Source: Bradyrhizobium sp. SSBR45G (GTDB lineage: Bacteria > Pseudomonadota > Alphaproteobacteria > Rhizobiales > Xanthobacteraceae). From it: a DNA stretch of 64,000 nt. The notes beneath the pieces are model-generated. The model did no database searches. It was given only the letters and a program-made list of their open reading frames with translations, and was not told where the DNA came from. Location of the stretch: assembly GCF_030159255.1 (NCBI RefSeq), contig NZ_BSCT01000005.1, forward strand, positions 274,614 to 338,613. The letters are read 5' to 3'. Below, piece by piece: positions 1 to 8,208 of this stretch (positions within the stretch are counted from its first letter, which is position 1; the number at the start of each line of letters is the position of its first letter). The translations under genes were made by a program, and so were the position numbers.

Positions 1-32
1 ATCGCTCCGAACCTGACTGGTCGATTCTGAAT

Positions 33-38
33 GAGGAG
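33..38 (+). promoter_or_regulatory. Ribosome binding site deciding the start of the binding-protein gene
   Basis: GAGGAG lies 7 bases before the ATG at 46. A longer frame opens with an ATG at 31, but that ATG overlaps this Shine-Dalgarno sequence. The ATG at 46 gives a clean signal peptide, so it is the better start. Confidence 0.7.
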
Positions 39-45
39 CTGCAAC

Positions 46-966
46 ATGCACGTCAAGATCATCCTGGCCGCAGCCGCGTTGAGCGTCGTGAGCCAGGCGG
101 CGGTCGCCGAGGAGCTGACCGGCACGCTGGAAAAAATAAGGAGCACCGGCACCATCACGCTGGGGCACCGGGAATCATCGACCCCGTTCTCCTACTACGC
201 CGATAACGAGAAGGTCATAGGCTATGCCATGGACCTCTGCTACCTGGCCGTCGACGCGGTGAAGGAGCGGCTCGGCCTGCCGAAGCTCGACGTCAAGCTC
301 GTGCCCGTCACCCCTTCGGGCCGGATCCAGTCGGTCCTGAGCGGGGCCATCGATCTCGAATGCGGAACGACCACCAACAACATCGAGCGGCAAAAGGTGG
401 TGACGTTCTCGACGACCTACTATGTCGCCGCGAATCGCTTCGCGGCCAAGGCGGCGGCCAAGCTGCGGACGCTGGACGACCTCAAGGGCAGGGTCGCCGT
501 ATCCACCATCGGCTCCACCAATATCAAGCAGCTCAGTGAGCTCAACGCGCGCCGCCAGCTCAATCTCACCATTCTGGCCGCCAAGGACAACGGCGAGGCG
601 TTCCGGATGCTGGAATCCGATCGCGCCGACGCCTTCGTGATGGATGATATCCTGCTCTATAGCCGGATCGCCGAGTCGGGGACGCCCGGCGACTACACCG
701 TGTCGGAGGAGGCGTTGTCGATCGAGCCTTACGGCATCATGATGCGCCGCGACGATCCGGCCTTCAAGAAGGTCGTCGATGATGCGATGGCGATCGTCTA
801 TCGCAGCGGCGAAATCCGGCAGATCTATGCCAAGTGGTTCCTGGCTCCGATTCCGCCGAAGAGTGTCAATCTCAACGTCCCGATGAGCCCGCCCCTCAGG
901 CAGGCGGTCGAACGTCTGATCGATAGCGGCGATCCCGAAGCGTATCGCGTCGAAGGTACACATTGA
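46..966 (+). CDS. Amino-acid ABC transporter periplasmic binding protein (glutamate/aspartate type)
   Basis: A 306-residue periplasmic solute-binding protein of family 3. It begins with a short basic N-terminus and a hydrophobic signal peptide ending near AVAEE. The mature part has typical SBP_bac_3 features: TITLGHRESSTPFSYY near the start, GYAMDLC, and LVPVTPSGRIQSVLSGAIDLECG, the segment that normally follows the first lobe. The length suits the GltI/AatJ group for acidic amino acids, but the substrate cannot be fixed by eye. No permease or ATPase partner follows; these may lie upstream of the window edge, or the receptor may be an orphan. The next gene begins about 400 bases later. Confidence 0.88.
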   Translation: MHVKIILAAAALSVVSQAAVAEELTGTLEKIRSTGTITLGHRESSTPFSYYADNEKVIGYAMDLCYLAVDAVKERLGLPKLDVKLVPVTPSGRIQSVLSGAIDLECGTTTNNIERQKVVTFSTTYYVAANRFAAKAAAKLRTLDDLKGRVAVSTIGSTNIKQLSELNARRQLNLTILAAKDNGEAFRMLESDRADAFVMDDILLYSRIAESGTPGDYTVSEEALSIEPYGIMMRRDDPAFKKVVDDAMAIVYRSGEIRQIYAKWFLAPIPPKSVNLNVPMSPPLRQAVERLIDSGDPEAYRVEGTH

Positions 967-1361
967 GCGCGCCAGCACGATCCGGCGCGGGTCCCCACTA
1001 CCCGTCAGTCGGCGCAGCGCGCCACCAGCCTCGCTCCGCGCTCCCGTAATCGCACGGTGTCCTGGGTTAAGAACCGGTTAACCTCGTCGCCCCATCGTCA
1101 CGCGCGAACTGCCGGCGCTTGCATGCGAAGGCAGCAGGCGGCGATTTGGGCGTGAGTCCGCTCCTGTTCGAATCACCGCCGTTTGTCGGCTGCGCTCGGG
1201 CGTACGCCAGCGGCCGTGCCGGTGGCGATCAGGATCCAGTTGTCATGGTCGAGATGTCCCACGCGCGGGCTGGAGCGTCCGCGTGAGCGACGCGTCGCGC
1301 CCTGCAACCGGACTGGCGCAGCTCCTGGAAACGCAGCGCGAGACGAAGGCGAACCCGCGAC
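967..1361. other. Intergenic stretch with a CtrA-type box
   Basis: This 395-base gap holds no convincing gene. Frames running through it on either strand lack ribosome binding sites and have the look of high-GC shadows. The one clear element is a TTAA-N7-TTAAC box at 1067-1082. Confidence 0.6.
1067..1082 (+). promoter_or_regulatory. Putative CtrA binding box
   Basis: The sequence TTAA, seven bases, TTAAC is an exact match to the full CtrA site of alphaproteobacteria. It sits 280 bases before the TPR-GSCFA gene at 1362. The distance is long for direct promoter control, so the target is uncertain. Confidence 0.45.
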
Positions 1362-2765
1362 ATGAGCAACACTGCCCTCGACAGTCACACCCAGTTCCAA
1401 TCCATCGTCGGCCAGATCAGGACGCTCGCCTACAAATATATCGAGGACAAGGACTTCGTCAGCGCCCAGCTCGCGTTCCAGAAGCTGCTCGAGCTCGAGC
1501 CCAAGGACATCAACGCCCGCTTCATCTATGCGCAGCTGATCGACGACGGCTCGCACAAGAAGCGCGCCGAGGCGCGCGACATGATGCTCGCGATCCTCGA
1601 CGAGCATCCCGAGATCTTCGACGATCCCAGCGAAGGCAATCTGCATCTGATCCGCAGCGCCGCGGTGCGCTGCAGCCATGTCGGACCGTTCACCCGCTCG
1701 ATGGACCTGTTCCGCAAGCTCGCGAGGGCCTCCAACCAGGCCGCCGACTATTTCTCGCTCAGCGAGATCCTGACCCAGAACAACGAGTTCGAGGAGGCGG
1801 TGGCCGCGCTCGAAAAGGCGATCAAGCTCAATCCGGGCTACGACAACCCGATCAACCGCGAGACGATCGAGCTCGCGCGCTCGAACGCCAGGAAGGGCAA
1901 GGTCAAGGAGGCCAAGGGCCGCGCCAAGGTCGGCCGCTATCCGGAGACCAAGGACTTCCTCGGCGACCTGCAGACGCTGATCACCAGCCATATCGCCGTG
2001 AACCTCGCCAGCGCGCCGAAATTCCTCGACAAGAGCACGCGCTTCTTCACGATGGGCTCGTGCTTCGCGCGCAACCTCTCCAAGAGCCTCAACGACAGCG
2101 GCTACAACAGCCACCACATGGAGATCTCGGAGTACATCAACACGACCTTCGCCAATCGCGTGTTTGTCGACTGGCTGCGCGACGCCACGATCGATCCGGA
2201 GATCCGCGAGCGCATCGTCGAGCTGCTGCCGCCGGGATCGAGCAAGGAGAACACGCTCGCCGTCATCAAGCAGGCCGACGTCTTCATCCTGACGCTCGGC
2301 GTCGCCGCCGCCTTCTTCGACCGCGAGACCGGCGCCTTCGTTCTGCCGCGGCCGACCGCGCTGAACTCACGGGCGCTGGCCGAGAAGTACAAGTTCCGTA
2401 CCGCGAGCGTGCAGGAGAACGTCGACAATGTGCGCTATCTGATCGACTTCGTCAGAAGCATCCGGCCGGGCATCAAGGTGATCGTCACCGTGTCGCCGGT
2501 GCCGCTGCTGACCTCGTTCGAATATGAATCGGTGGTCCAGGCCGACTGCCTGTCGAAGAGCACGATGCGGCTGGTCGCGCACGAGGTGGTCAACAATTCG
2601 AACCTTGAGGACATCTGGTACTGGCCGTCCTTCGAGGTGTTCCGCTGGGGCGGCTCGAATGCGTCGAGCTTCTTCGCGGCCGATGACGGCGCCGCCTGGC
2701 ACGTCTCGGAAGACAAGGTGTCGGCGACGGTACGCGCCTTCGTGCAGACCTTCTCGCCGGCCTGA
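1362..2765 (+). CDS. TPR-repeat protein with C-terminal GSCFA domain
   Basis: A 467-residue protein without a signal peptide. Residues about 15-190 are helical and TPR-like, with paired helices such as AQLAFQKLLELEPKDINARF and EAVAALEKAIKLNPGY. From about residue 228 a GSCFA domain follows. Its defining motif, MGSCFARNLSKSL, places Gly232-Ser233-Cys234-Phe235-Ala236, and it is followed by HHMEISEYINTTFANR and a later VIVTVSPVPLL strand. GSCFA domains are related to the SGNH/GDSL esterase fold, with the Ser of GSCFA as the likely nucleophile. The family's substrates are mostly unknown, although links to surface polysaccharides are often suspected. The gene stands alone. The start is an ATG shortly after the sequence GCGACATGAG. 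Confidence 0.85.
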   Translation: MSNTALDSHTQFQSIVGQIRTLAYKYIEDKDFVSAQLAFQKLLELEPKDINARFIYAQLIDDGSHKKRAEARDMMLAILDEHPEIFDDPSEGNLHLIRSAAVRCSHVGPFTRSMDLFRKLARASNQAADYFSLSEILTQNNEFEEAVAALEKAIKLNPGYDNPINRETIELARSNARKGKVKEAKGRAKVGRYPETKDFLGDLQTLITSHIAVNLASAPKFLDKSTRFFTMGSCFARNLSKSLNDSGYNSHHMEISEYINTTFANRVFVDWLRDATIDPEIRERIVELLPPGSSKENTLAVIKQADVFILTLGVAAAFFDRETGAFVLPRPTALNSRALAEKYKFRTASVQENVDNVRYLIDFVRSIRPGIKVIVTVSPVPLLTSFEYESVVQADCLSKSTMRLVAHEVVNNSNLEDIWYWPSFEVFRWGGSNASSFFAADDGAAWHVSEDKVSATVRAFVQTFSPA

Positions 2766-2798
2766 CCGCACGACCGAGGATAGGCTGGAACGGCGGCC

Positions 2799-3377
2799 TC
2801 AGGGCAGCCGCTTCTTCCAGAGACGGATGATCAGGATGCCGGCCTGGGCATAGCCCGGCGGCGAGCTCTCGGCACCGAATGGCGTCTTCGAATAGAGCGA
2901 GCTGGAGATCATGAAGCCGCCGACATAGGGCTCCGGCAGTCCCGACATCACCAGGAAGCAGCGGTGGGTCAGGATGCCGTCCTCCGGCATGTTGCCGCGC
3001 ACCAGCCGGCAATCGCCGATGCCGGTGAACGTGATGCCGTTGAACTGTCCCTCGGTGTAGGTGCCGAGCAGCGTCGGATCCATCGCCTGGCCGATGCACA
3101 CCCGCATGTCGCCGATGCTCTTGTCGGTGGTGCCGGTCATGCGGCCATCGGACGTGTGCACGCTGACGGAATGGACCGACAGCTGATCCTCCAGCGCCGG
3201 CGCGAAACCGGTCTTGGTCGGCGAGCAGAAATCGGACGGCACCACCCGGCCGCGCCGCATGCTGCGCAGGACATAGATCTCCTCGACCTCGTTCTCGCCG
3301 CTCTGTGCGCGTCCCGGGCCGTCACTGGCCAGCAGCGTGGCCGCCACCAGCGCCATCGCAATCATTCCCCGGCGCAT
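2799..3377 (-). CDS. Exported hypothetical protein
   Basis: A 192-residue protein beginning MRRGMIAMALVAATLLAS and ending its signal peptide near GRAQS. A much longer upstream frame exists. The ATG at 3377 is preceded by GGGGGAGAGG about 8 bases away and gives the only sensible secretion signal, so I prefer it. The mature part has four cysteines (SDFCSP, MRVCIG, GDCRLV, HRCFLV) that could form two disulfides, and a beta-rich character (GQFNGITFTGIGDCRLVRG). I do not recognise the family. It converges on the TPR-GSCFA gene, with 33 bases between the two stops. Confidence 0.7.
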   Translation of the reverse strand: MRRGMIAMALVAATLLASDGPGRAQSGENEVEEIYVLRSMRRGRVVPSDFCSPTKTGFAPALEDQLSVHSVSVHTSDGRMTGTTDKSIGDMRVCIGQAMDPTLLGTYTEGQFNGITFTGIGDCRLVRGNMPEDGILTHRCFLVMSGLPEPYVGGFMISSSLYSKTPFGAESSPPGYAQAGILIIRLWKKRLP

Positions 3378-3810
3378 GCGTCCATCCTCTCCCCCGATTC
3401 GCCCAGGCTTCCTATCGGATTCGGCGAACTTTCTGAACCTCACCAACGAATGGGACGTATACATACAATCATACCTCAACCTTTGGTCGTTCCGCTGACA
3501 TGGAACACCTCGACGTGACGGTATTGTGGTAGCAAACGCGGATGAGCGGCGTTGACGCGCGTCATGCGCATGGGCCGCAATCGAACAATGTCCGGATATC
3601 CGGCGGGCCCGTCCCCGAGCTGCCGCCGTCCTGAACTGAAGTCGCTGCAAGCGCGAAAAGGTTCTGAGAAAAATGGTGCGTCGGTGCGCAATCAAGTGCA
3701 CGGCGATCCGGCTCCATCCGCCGATTGCAGCAGCCAGCGTGACCGGCATCACATCGGACGATCACACCCCGGTTTAAACCTCCTCCCAGTCAACGAGGGG
3801 AGCTTTCAAG
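3378..3810. other. Divergent intergenic region with palindromes
   Basis: This 433-base gap separates two divergent genes and should hold both promoters. It contains a perfect 12-base palindrome, CCGGATATCCGG, at 3592-3603, and GGTTTAAACC at 3771-3780, close to the ribosome binding site of the plus-strand gene. The open frames here have no coding signals that I trust. Confidence 0.5.
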
Positions 3811-4218
3811 ATGCGCAAAATGATCCTGATCGGAGCCATGGTGCTCGTATCCGCCACGGTCGCGCAGGCCCAGGGGACGCGCAGCCTGTCGCTGTCGTCG
3901 AGCGACACGGCAGCGCCACCGGCGCCGCGCCCGGCCTATGTCCAGCAGGCCGGCGAAGTCACCGTCACGCCCGCTCCGGTGCCGACGGTTGCAGCGCCGG
4001 TGCAGCCGGCTGCGCAACCGGTCGCGCCGGCGGCAGCCGCCGCGCCGGCCGCAGCGCAGCCCGCCGCCGCCGCTGCCACGCCCGCGGCCGAGCCGACCGG
4101 CGCGGCGCCCAGATCGTCGCGGCGTTCGACATCGGCCCGCGCGTCCAAGCCGCGGGGAAAGAGCTGGACCGAAGCCCGCATCGTTCGCGAGCTGCACCGC
4201 CACGGCATCTATTGGTGA
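3811..4218 (+). CDS. Small exported Ala/Pro-rich protein
   Basis: A 135-residue protein with a clear signal peptide (MRKMILIGAMVLVSATVAQA, cleaved before QGTRS). The middle (residues about 35-100) is a low-complexity Ala-Pro-Val tract, which suggests an extended wall- or periplasm-spanning linker. The last 35 residues are basic and end in a compact segment, SWTEARIVRELHRHGIYW, the only part likely to fold. GGGGAGC precedes the ATG. I do not recognise a family. A strong hairpin terminator follows at 4245-4268. Confidence 0.7.
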   Translation: MRKMILIGAMVLVSATVAQAQGTRSLSLSSSDTAAPPAPRPAYVQQAGEVTVTPAPVPTVAAPVQPAAQPVAPAAAAAPAAAQPAAAAATPAAEPTGAAPRSSRRSTSARASKPRGKSWTEARIVRELHRHGIYW

Positions 4219-4244
4219 GCCGTCGGCGACGGACGAGAAACGAA

Positions 4245-4268
4245 AAGGCCGGGCGACTGCCCGGCCTT
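4245..4268 (+). terminator. Hairpin terminator between convergent genes
   Basis: A 10-base perfect stem, AAGGCCGGGC, pairs with GCCCGGCCTT across a GACT loop. It lies between the convergent genes ending at 4218 and 4295, so it may serve both. The downstream T-run is weak on the plus strand; on the minus strand the stem is followed by TTCG. Confidence 0.75.
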
Positions 4269-4294
4269 CGCGTATCGTCACCCGACAGCGGGCA

Positions 4295-5335
4295 TCACTG
4301 CGCGACGGTCTGGATCACGCTGGAGATCGGCCGCGCATTGGTCATCGTGGTCGGCAGCTTCGGATCCTGGCCGATCATCGCGTCATATTCCGGCAGCGTG
4401 TCGAGCGTGCCCTTCGGCCGCATCGCGACGACCTTGAAGCCGCCGGCCTTCAGCCGCCGCAGCAGGGTCGGCAGCGCGAGCGCCGTGTTCTTCTGGAAGT
4501 CGTGCATCAGGATGATGCCCTTGCCCTTCTTGTCGAGCCCGGTCATGACAGTGTTGACGACCTGATCGGCATCCTTGGAGCGGAAGTCGAAGCTGTCGAC
4601 ATCGCAGGAGAACATCGCGATGTTGCGGCTGCCGAGATAGGCCACGGCCGACGGCCGGTGCTGCAGCTGCGGGAAGCGGAAGAACGGCGCCGGGTTGGCG
4701 CCCAGCGCGAACTTGACCGCGCTGAAGCCCTTCTCGAGCTCCTCCTTGGCCATCTCATCGGTCATCTTCTTGCCGTTGAGATTGGCGTGCGACCAGGTGT
4801 GCACGCCGACCACATGACCGGCCGCCGCGACCAGCCGCAGGATCTCCGGGTGATAGGTCGCGTGCTTGCCGATCGAGAAGAAGATGCCGGTGGTGCACTC
4901 GTCGGCCAGCGCCTTCAGCACCGCCGGCGTGTTGCCCGGCCACGGGCCGTCATCGAAGGTCAGCACCACCTCGCGGTCGGCCAGGAAGTCGAACTGCTTG
5001 AAATGGTCGAGGCCGAAGCCGGGACCGCCCGATGTGTCGACCACGACGGTGCGGGAGATGCCAAGCGCATCCGGATTGGCGCAGGTCGATTTCGGCTGCA
5101 CCGGCGCGGCGGCGGACGCGGCCGGCTTCGCCGGCACGGTGCCGGTATACTCGACATCGTCCTTGGCGCCCTTGGCGGCGACCTTGGTGGGCGGCGGTGT
5201 GAGCTCGGACGGTTTCGCCGCGGCGCTCTGCGCGGCGGCCTTTGCGGCGCTCGGCTTCGAAACCCAATACCAGACACCGGTGATCGCCAGCGCCGCGACG
5301 ACGGTGGCCAGCAGCAAGCCTAACGCATTACGCAT
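4295..5335 (-). CDS. Polysaccharide deacetylase family protein (NodB homology domain)
   Basis: A 346-residue protein anchored by one N-terminal membrane helix (LGLLLATVVAALAITGVWYW), followed by an Ala/Pro-rich linker to about residue 120. The catalytic NodB domain then shows motif 1, VLTFDDGPWPGNT (the Asp pair binds metal and acts as base), motif 2, HTWSHANL (metal histidines), FFRFPQ, CDVDSFDF and the late ILMHD. These are the conserved motifs of carbohydrate esterase family 4, which removes acetyl groups from peptidoglycan, chitin-like or other GlcNAc polymers. The enzyme would act on the periplasmic face of the inner membrane. No nodulation or polysaccharide genes adjoin it, so the substrate is open. 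Confidence 0.88.
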   Translation of the reverse strand: MRNALGLLLATVVAALAITGVWYWVSKPSAAKAAAQSAAAKPSELTPPPTKVAAKGAKDDVEYTGTVPAKPAASAAAPVQPKSTCANPDALGISRTVVVDTSGGPGFGLDHFKQFDFLADREVVLTFDDGPWPGNTPAVLKALADECTTGIFFSIGKHATYHPEILRLVAAAGHVVGVHTWSHANLNGKKMTDEMAKEELEKGFSAVKFALGANPAPFFRFPQLQHRPSAVAYLGSRNIAMFSCDVDSFDFRSKDADQVVNTVMTGLDKKGKGIILMHDFQKNTALALPTLLRRLKAGGFKVVAMRPKGTLDTLPEYDAMIGQDPKLPTTMTNARPISSVIQTVAQ

Positions 5336-5663
5336 GGTTACTCTTCCCGAAAACGCGAGACACGCAATTGGCGGACACGACGGTATCCGCCGCCTTCAAT
5401 TGACTGCCAGTATTGCCAACGAACCGTTAACGCGGTCCCAACACGGCCGAGATCGGCGAACATTTCCAGGACGATGCGCGCGCCAAACCGGGATTTCACC
5501 GGAGCGACATGTCGCCGCGGCCACGGGCTGCGCGACGCGCGCGGGCCGGGGTTGAACGGGCCGATCTGGCGTGACCCGCATCACTGTTGCTAGAGAGCGA
5601 TCCGGCCATGATGGACGCATTGAACACGGGGCCCGCGAGATGCGGAGCCGATGGGAGCCAGCC
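5336..5663. other. Divergent intergenic region
   Basis: This 328-base gap lies between the deacetylase (minus) and the first Cys-rich gene (plus). A frame from 5571 runs into the Cys-rich gene but adds 31 residues with no signal-peptide character. A near-match to a CtrA box occurs on the minus strand around 5420-5431 but has two mismatches. Nothing else stands out. Confidence 0.5.
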
Positions 5664-5951
5664 ATGACGAAGTCCTTCAATCTTCTCCGCAACGCCGTCC
5701 TGACGGCCATCGGCGTCGCCGCCATCTCGACCTTCGCGTCGAGCGCCAGCTTCGCCTTCAGCGCCGAGGCGCAGCAGATGTGCACCGGCGACGCCTTCCG
5801 GCTGTGCAGCAGCGAGATCCCGAACATCCCGGCGATCACCGCCTGCATGATCAAGAACCGCTCCTCGCTCAGCACCGGATGCCGCACCGTGCTCGACAAG
5901 GAAGTCACCCGGCGCGGCGGCAAGGTCGCCGAGGCGGGCGACGCCAACTGA
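5664..5951 (+). CDS. Small exported Cys-rich repeat protein (paralogue 1)
   Basis: A 95-residue protein. I choose the ATG at 5664 because GGGAGCC precedes it and the result has a proper signal peptide ending in ASFAFS. The mature part has four cysteines in the pattern C-x7-C-x12-C-x13-C (MCTGDAFRLCS...TACMIKN...TGCRTVL), resembling the bacterial cysteine-rich repeat group. Two disulfides in the periplasm are likely. The function is unknown. The gene at 6073 encodes a related protein with the same spacing logic, so the pair probably arose by duplication. Confidence 0.75.
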   Translation: MTKSFNLLRNAVLTAIGVAAISTFASSASFAFSAEAQQMCTGDAFRLCSSEIPNIPAITACMIKNRSSLSTGCRTVLDKEVTRRGGKVAEAGDAN

Positions 5952-6072
5952 GGGCCACGGCTGTCTCGGCTCCCTTCTTCGCGCCCCGGCTGCGACCGAG
6001 GCGCTTGCGAGGCCCGGTTGTGACCACTAAAAGCGCGGCCAGCCCTTCACTGCCGGGAGCGAGGCGTCGGTC

Positions 6073-6288
6073 ATGAGCAAATTCTTGGTGGTCATTCCCC
6101 TGGTCCTGATGGCGTCGGCAGCCTCGGCCCAGCAGCAGCCCGGCCAGGATGCGTGCGCGCGCGACGTGTCGCGGCATTGCCGCGCGGTGATGAACAACGG
6201 CGACCAGGCCGTGCTGGCCTGCCTCAAGGAGCACCGCGCCAAGCTGTCGAAGGCCTGCGACAAGGTGCTGACCGACCACGGCCAGTGA
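6073..6288 (+). CDS. Small exported Cys-rich repeat protein (paralogue 2)
   Basis: A 71-residue protein with signal peptide MSKFLVVIPLVLMASAASAQ. The mature segment carries CARDVSRHCRAV, LACLKEH and KACDKVL, the same four-cysteine pattern as the gene at 5664, with conserved leucines and a lysine or arginine before the last Cys. The function is unknown. It lies 121 bases after its paralogue, on the same strand, and could share its transcript. It converges on the MFS gene at 6351. Confidence 0.75.
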   Translation: MSKFLVVIPLVLMASAASAQQQPGQDACARDVSRHCRAVMNNGDQAVLACLKEHRAKLSKACDKVLTDHGQ

Positions 6289-6350
6289 GCCGCGATCCCA
6301 CCTGAGAACGAGCGCCGCTAGCCGGCGCGAAGAACGCCGTGAATCGCCGC

Positions 6351-8033
6351 CTACGGCCCGCTGCGGGCCGCTGACGCCACCGCGGGCGCCTGCTCGGCGG
6401 TGCGGTCGACGTCATCCTTGGCGCGGACCGAGCCGAACGGCCGCTCCAGCATGCGGCGGATGCGCACCGGGTCCTGGCCGATGTGAAAATCGATCGCGCG
6501 CTGGTGCAGCTCGCGCTCGGCCCGCGTCGAGCGGTTGCGCTGGCGCAGATAATCGATCCAGGTCGGGCAATGATAGCGCTCGGTCCACAGTTCCGGATCG
6601 GCGATGTCGCGCGCGATCGACCAGCCATAGGCGCCGTTGCGCTGTCGGCTGAGCTGCACGTCCTGCATGAGGTCGTGGAAGGCGCGGGCGTTGTCCTCGG
6701 CAACGCGATACTCGATCTCGACCACCAGCGGCCCGGAGCGCGGCGTCAGCTCGAGCTGCACCTCCGGGTCGGCCAGCGTCTCGCCATCCTCGTTGCGGGC
6801 ACCGATCGGCGGCATCCGCAGCCACAGGCCGAGTAGCGGCGAGACCATCATCAGCGCACCGGAGACCAGCAGCGCGACCTCGACGCCGGCGGCGTCGGTG
6901 AGACGGCCCCAGCCCCAGCTGCCGATGGCGATGCCGCCGGAGATCGCGGCCTGGAAGGCGGCCAGCGCGCGGCCCGCGACCCAGCGCGGCGCCGACAGCT
7001 GCACGCCGATGTTGAACAGCGCGACCGCGAGCATCCACACCGCACCGGCAACGACCAGCGCGGCCGCGGTCAGTACCGGCTCCGTGCTGAGCGCGACGGC
7101 CGCCGTCGCGGCGCCCAATGTCAGTGCGCAGGTGCGGATCGCGGCCTCGCCGGACAGCCGCTTCCTGATCTCGCCGATGTTGAGCGCGCCGACCACGGCG
7201 CCCATCCCGAACGCGCCGAGCATGATGCCGTAGGTCTGCGCGCCGCCATGCAAGAGGTCGCGCGCGACCAGCGGCATCAGCGCCGAGATCGAACCGCCGA
7301 TGAGGCCGGTGACGAGCGTGCGGATGAGGACGATGCGGATCGACGGCGAATGGATGATGTAGCGGACGCCCGATACCATGGCGCGATTGAGCGGCTCGCG
7401 CGGCAGCCGGCTCGGCTCGACCATGCGCCGCCACAGGAACAGCGCGGCCAGCAGCGGCAGATACAGCAGCGTATTCGCGGCAAAGGCTGCGACTGCTCCG
7501 GCAGCAGCGACGATGACGCCGCCGATGGCCGGGCCGAAGCTGCGCGCGATGTTGTAGCTGATGCCGTTCAGCGCGACCGCGGCGGGCAGCGTCTCCGGCG
7601 GCACCTGTTCGCTGACGGAGGACTGCCAGGCCGGGCCCATCAGCGCCATGCCGCTGCCGACCACGAAGCAGAGCGCGAGCAGGCGCTCGGGCGTCACGAG
7701 ACCGAGCCATGCCAACGCCGTCAGCGTCCCGGCGCCCGCGAGTGACACGACCAGCGCAGCCAGCGCGACGATGCGCCGGTCATACATGTCGGCAATGGCG
7801 CCGGCCGGCATCGAGATCAGCATGATCGGCAGCATCAAGGCGGTCTGCACCAGCGCCACCTTGTCGGCCGACGCGGTCATCTGCGTCATCGACCAGGCGG
7901 CACCGACGGCCTGGATCAGAAGACCGAGATTGGAGAGCAGGCTCGCCAGCCAGATGCGGCGGAACACGGCATGACGCAGTGGGGCAGCAATGCTTTCCGC
8001 CGCGAACAGCTCCCGTTTATGCGGCGCATTCAT
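6351..8033 (-). CDS. MFS transporter with C-terminal monooxygenase-like domain (EntS/MFS_3 group)
   Basis: A 560-residue inner-membrane protein. About 12 membrane helices occupy residues 30-415, with the loop MYDRRIVALAAL after helix 2 and AIADMYDRR, typical of the MFS_3 (enterobactin exporter-like) family. Residues about 440-545 are soluble. Segments such as PLVVEIEYRVAEDNARAFHDL and ELHQRAIDFHIGQDP look like the ABM-type alpha-beta barrel that many MFS_3 members carry at the C-terminus. Export of a small molecule by proton antiport is expected; the substrate is unknown. It is divergent from the esterase gene at 8209. Confidence 0.85.
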   Translation of the reverse strand: MNAPHKRELFAAESIAAPLRHAVFRRIWLASLLSNLGLLIQAVGAAWSMTQMTASADKVALVQTALMLPIMLISMPAGAIADMYDRRIVALAALVVSLAGAGTLTALAWLGLVTPERLLALCFVVGSGMALMGPAWQSSVSEQVPPETLPAAVALNGISYNIARSFGPAIGGVIVAAAGAVAAFAANTLLYLPLLAALFLWRRMVEPSRLPREPLNRAMVSGVRYIIHSPSIRIVLIRTLVTGLIGGSISALMPLVARDLLHGGAQTYGIMLGAFGMGAVVGALNIGEIRKRLSGEAAIRTCALTLGAATAAVALSTEPVLTAAALVVAGAVWMLAVALFNIGVQLSAPRWVAGRALAAFQAAISGGIAIGSWGWGRLTDAAGVEVALLVSGALMMVSPLLGLWLRMPPIGARNEDGETLADPEVQLELTPRSGPLVVEIEYRVAEDNARAFHDLMQDVQLSRQRNGAYGWSIARDIADPELWTERYHCPTWIDYLRQRNRSTRAERELHQRAIDFHIGQDPVRIRRMLERPFGSVRAKDDVDRTAEQAPAVASAARSGP

Positions 8034-8208
8034 GCAGGTCCGTCCATGTCGGCGAGTCGCAGTGAGCTCTGTCGCATTGAACTATCGCTTGATTCCGCCC
8101 GGACGTATGTGATGCCTGCGAATGTCCGCCGCTGTCCAGTGCTCCATTTCGGGATCCTGGACCGCGGCCAACGAACACGAAATGAAAAAGACGAAAGGGA
8201 GATTGCCG

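Noticed and set aside
1283..2527. Plus-strand frame of 414 codons over the TPR-GSCFA gene
   Set aside because: Its product is Arg/Gln/Pro-rich without a family; the shifted frame at 1362 carries all domain motifs.
3552..4565. Plus-strand frame of 337 codons
   Set aside because: It starts in an intergenic region, runs through another reading frame of the small exported gene and then the antisense of the deacetylase.
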